Source: an uncultured Chloroflexota bacterium
GTDB lineage: Bacteria; Chloroflexota; Limnocylindria; Limnocylindrales; CSP1-4
Length of the DNA: 64,000 nt
Direction: 5' to 3'
Assembly (NCBI GenBank): GCA_903822495.1
Contig: CAIJPD010000063.1
Coordinates: 124,001-188,000, forward strand
The position numbers and the translations under genes are program-made. The notes beneath the pieces are model-generated. The model was not told where the DNA came from and searched no databases. It saw only the letters and a list, made by a program, of their open reading frames with translations. This document shows positions 61,916 to 64,000 of the stretch, piece by piece; position 1 is the stretch's first letter, and the number at the start of each line of letters is the position of its first letter.

Positions 61916-64000
61916 GCGGCCCGCGAGCCACGGGGCAGCGGATGCGGCGCGGGCGCCGCGCCGGGCGTCCAGCCGCGCTCATGGGTGTCGCCGCCATCCT
62001 GCTGGCCGCCCTGGGGCCCCAGGTCCGGGCCGCACGGGCGGCCGTGGGACCCGCGCCCGTCGCCGTGGTCGCGGCGCCGGCCCAGGCATCGGGCGACGCC
62101 GAGACGCTCGCGGCCCGGTTGCTGGTGATCGCGGCCCAGTCGCTGGCTGTCGAGGCCGCCGCCGCCCCCGTGACGGCGACCAGCCGCGTCCTGGTCCGCT
62201 GGTCGTCCCCGTTCGGACCCGCCGGCATCGGCTGGCCCCCGGAGGCCTCGCAGGACCCCGCCGGCCCGGCCAGGGTCGGATCGGTCGAGGCTGCAACGGG
62301 TCGAGCCCCGATGTTCATCCGGACCACCGAATCGGGCGCCGCCCTGTACGACCTGGGCGATCCGCTGGGCGACCAGGCCGGGCCCATCCTGGCGGCCCTG
62401 CGCGCCATGCCCGGGGTGGCCTCCGTGGAAGCCGATGCCTGGATCACCGCGGATGCCCTCCCCAACGACACGTCCGCCGCGGACCTCTGGGGCCTGCTCG
62501 GTGCCGCCGACGGCTCGGCGTTCGGGATCGATGCCCTGGGGGCGTGGCCCATCACGCAGGGCAGCGGCGTGGTCATCGCCGTCATCGACACCGGGCTCAC
62601 GGCGCACCCCGACCTGGTGGGCCAGTCCGTGGCCGGCTACGACATGATCGCCAACCCGGGCACGGCCAACGACGGTGATGGCCGCGACGCGGATGCCGCC
62701 GATCCCGGCGACTGGTGCAATGCCAAGGCGTCCACCTGGCACGGGACCCACGTCGCCGGCACGATCGCCGCCCTCGCCAACAACAGCCTCGGGGTCTTTG
62801 GCGGCGCGCCCGCGGTCAAGGTCCAGCCCGTCCGGGTGCTGGGCACCTGCGGCGGGTTCACCTCCGACCTGGCGGCAGGGATCCGCTGGGCGGCCGGCGG
62901 CACGGTCGCCGGCATTCCCGACAATGCGACGCCCGCCCGCGTCCTGAACATGTCGCTGGGGGCCAGCACCAGCTGCTCGGCGGAGCTCTCCTCCGCGATT
63001 GCCGACGCGCGGTCCCACGGCGCGCTGGTGGTCGTGGCAGCCGGGAATGCGGCGGCGAACGCCAGCACGTCCACGCCCGCGAACTGCCCGGGCGTCACCG
63101 CGGTGGCCGCCGTCGGCCCGGACGGGAAGCGTGCCTCCTTCTCCAACTACGGCACGATCGTGGACGTGGCGGCACCCGGCGTGGGCGTCCTCAGCACGAT
63201 GAACGCCGGCACCACCGTCCCGGCCGGTCCCACGTATGTCTCATGGAACGGAACCTCGATGGCCACCCCGCATGTCGCCCTCTCGGCGGCGCTCCTGGCG
63301 GCCGCCTACCCTGCCATGACGGCAGACGGCATCGAGGGGGCGCTGCGGGTCGCGGCGACGCCGTTCGCGGCCGACGTCACGCCGACTGGCTGCGCCACGG
63401 TCCTGTGCGGGGCCGGCGTGGTGAACGTGGCGCGGGCGCTCGCCGCGGTGGCCGGCCCTGCGCCGGCCCTGGGCCCGGTCTCGGTGGTCGTGGCGGCCAC
63501 GGTCGGTGGACCGTCACTCGCGGTCTCCGCGACGACTGTCGACCGTGACGGAGTTGCCGCCGCCCAGGTCCGGATCAACGGCGGGGCGTGGATGGCAATG
63601 GCTGCCGCCGACGGTGCGTTCGATGAGCAGGCCGAGCTGGTCGGCTACGGCGGACTGGCTCCGGCCGCGGGCACCTACCCGGTCTGCATCCGGGTGACCG
63701 ACACGGCGGCACACACCAGCGATGGGACGGCGTGTTCGTCGGTCACCATCGCGGCCATCGCCCCGGGTGCGCCCACCGGCGCGGCGGCGACGGCCGGCAG
63801 CGCGACGGCCGTGGTCTCGTGGCTGGCGCCGGCCTCCGACGGTGGCAGTGCCATCACGGGCTACACGGTGACGAGCGCGCCCGGCGGCAGGACCTGCACG
63901 ACGGCGGGACCGCTGCTGTGCACGGTGACCGGCCTCTCCAACTGGGCTTCCTACACGTTCACGGTCAGCGCGACCAACGCCGCGGGCACGGGTGCCGCAT
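61912..64000 (+). CDS. Secreted subtilisin-like (S8) serine protease with FN3 domain, partial
   Basis: The frame is open to the window edge; the end is missing. GTG 61912 overlaps the S9 stop; ATG 61942 is a better start because it gives [20 protein letters not shown], a classic signal peptide ending in VRAARA. From ATG 61942: Asp216 in VVIAVIDTG, His267 in WHGTHVAG and Ser439 in [10 protein letters not shown] form the triad. A propeptide-like region (about 35-200) precedes it. After about residue 500 there is a beta-rich domain, then an FN3 domain starts ([20 protein letters not shown]..., about 63760 on). The protein is probably exported; substrate unknown. Confidence 0.9.
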   Translation, partial: MSGPRATGQRMRRGRRAGRPAALMGVAAILLAALGPQVRAARAAVGPAPVAVVAAPAQASGDAETLAARLLVIAAQSLAVEAAAAPVTATSRVLVRWSSPFGPAGIGWPPEASQDPAGPARVGSVEAATGRAPMFIRTTESGAALYDLGDPLGDQAGPILAALRAMPGVASVEADAWITADALPNDTSAADLWGLLGAADGSAFGIDALGAWPITQGSGVVIAVIDTGLTAHPDLVGQSVAGYDMIANPGTANDGDGRDADAADPGDWCNAKASTWHGTHVAGTIAALANNSLGVFGGAPAVKVQPVRVLGTCGGFTSDLAAGIRWAAGGTVAGIPDNATPARVLNMSLGASTSCSAELSSAIADARSHGALVVVAAGNAAANASTSTPANCPGVTAVAAVGPDGKRASFSNYGTIVDVAAPGVGVLSTMNAGTTVPAGPTYVSWNGTSMATPHVALSAALLAAAYPAMTADGIEGALRVAATPFAADVTPTGCATVLCGAGVVNVARALAAVAGPAPALGPVSVVVAATVGGPSLAVSATTVDRDGVAAAQVRINGGAWMAMAAADGAFDEQAELVGYGGLAPAAGTYPVCIRVTDTAAHTSDGTACSSVTIAAIAPGAPTGAAATAGSATAVVSWLAPASDGGSAITGYTVTSAPGGRTCTTAGPLLCTVTGLSNWASYTFTVSATNAAGTGAA

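Overview
The window is a gene-dense chromosomal segment of a very GC-rich bacterium: GC-ending codons throughout, frequent GTG and TTG starts, and genes often joined by 4-base ATGA/GTGA stop-start overlaps. HrcA with a perfect CIRCE operator, a complete menaquinone pathway, a PgpH-type 7TM-HD protein and the rpsU-yqeY-pgpH-ybeY order suggest a lineage such as Chloroflexota (actinobacteria-like alternatives remain possible). This placement is inference; there is no rRNA in the window. I see no tRNA, rRNA, CRISPR array, IS element or prophage.

Layout. 1-2.9 kb: end of a cyclic-nucleotide-binding domain protein, phoU, a convergent OmpR-type response regulator, and an SbtA-type bicarbonate permease with its SbtB-type PII protein. 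3-7 kb: lepA, a CPBP membrane protease and hemW. 7-10.9 kb: CIRCE-controlled hrcA-grpE-dnaK, closed by a strong hairpin. 11.1-12.5 kb: two minus-strand genes, one an HTH protein with a PD-(D/E)XK-like C-terminus. 12.6-23.7 kb: a TetR regulator with a 28-bp palindromic operator heads a complete menaquinone operon, menF-menD-menH-menB-menA-menC-menE-menG, in which MenE carries an extra C-terminal alpha/beta-hydrolase domain. 23.8-27.4 kb: a three-gene cassette of a two-helix membrane protein, a 596-residue arginine-rich repetitive amphipathic protein and PspA/IM30. 27.5-30.8 kb: an ABC-2 exporter and a family 5 uracil-DNA glycosylase. 31-34.6 kb: dnaJ, prmA, a membrane protein, a HIT protein and a lipoprotein.

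34.6-40 kb: two divergent acyl-CoA ligases, fabI and a second HTH protein, with four perfect 11-bp tandem repeats between the last two. 40-44.1 kb: a palindrome-rich regulatory stretch, then rpsU-yqeY-pgpH-ybeY. 44.2-49.2 kb: pth and mfd. 49.3-53.4 kb: a universal stress protein, a DUF1801 protein, a GrdB-family protein split by one in-frame TGA that is followed by a bacterial SECIS-like hairpin (a probable selenoprotein), and an M49-like metallopeptidase. 53.5-62 kb: a small membrane protein, an MFS transporter, and apt, mtnA, an acetyltransferase and ahcY (methyl-cycle and purine salvage), then an S9 peptidase. The window ends inside a secreted subtilase.

Themes. Menaquinone synthesis depends on SAM at MenG, and the mtnA/ahcY/apt cluster recycles SAM by-products. 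HrcA-GrpE-DnaK, a separate DnaJ, PspA and USP form a stress theme. At least seven genes have a -10-like hexamer ending 7-10 nt before the start codon and no ribosome binding site, which points to leaderless mRNAs. The strongest candidates for new biology are the selenoprotein locus, the PspA/arginine-rich repeat cassette and the MenE-hydrolase fusion.
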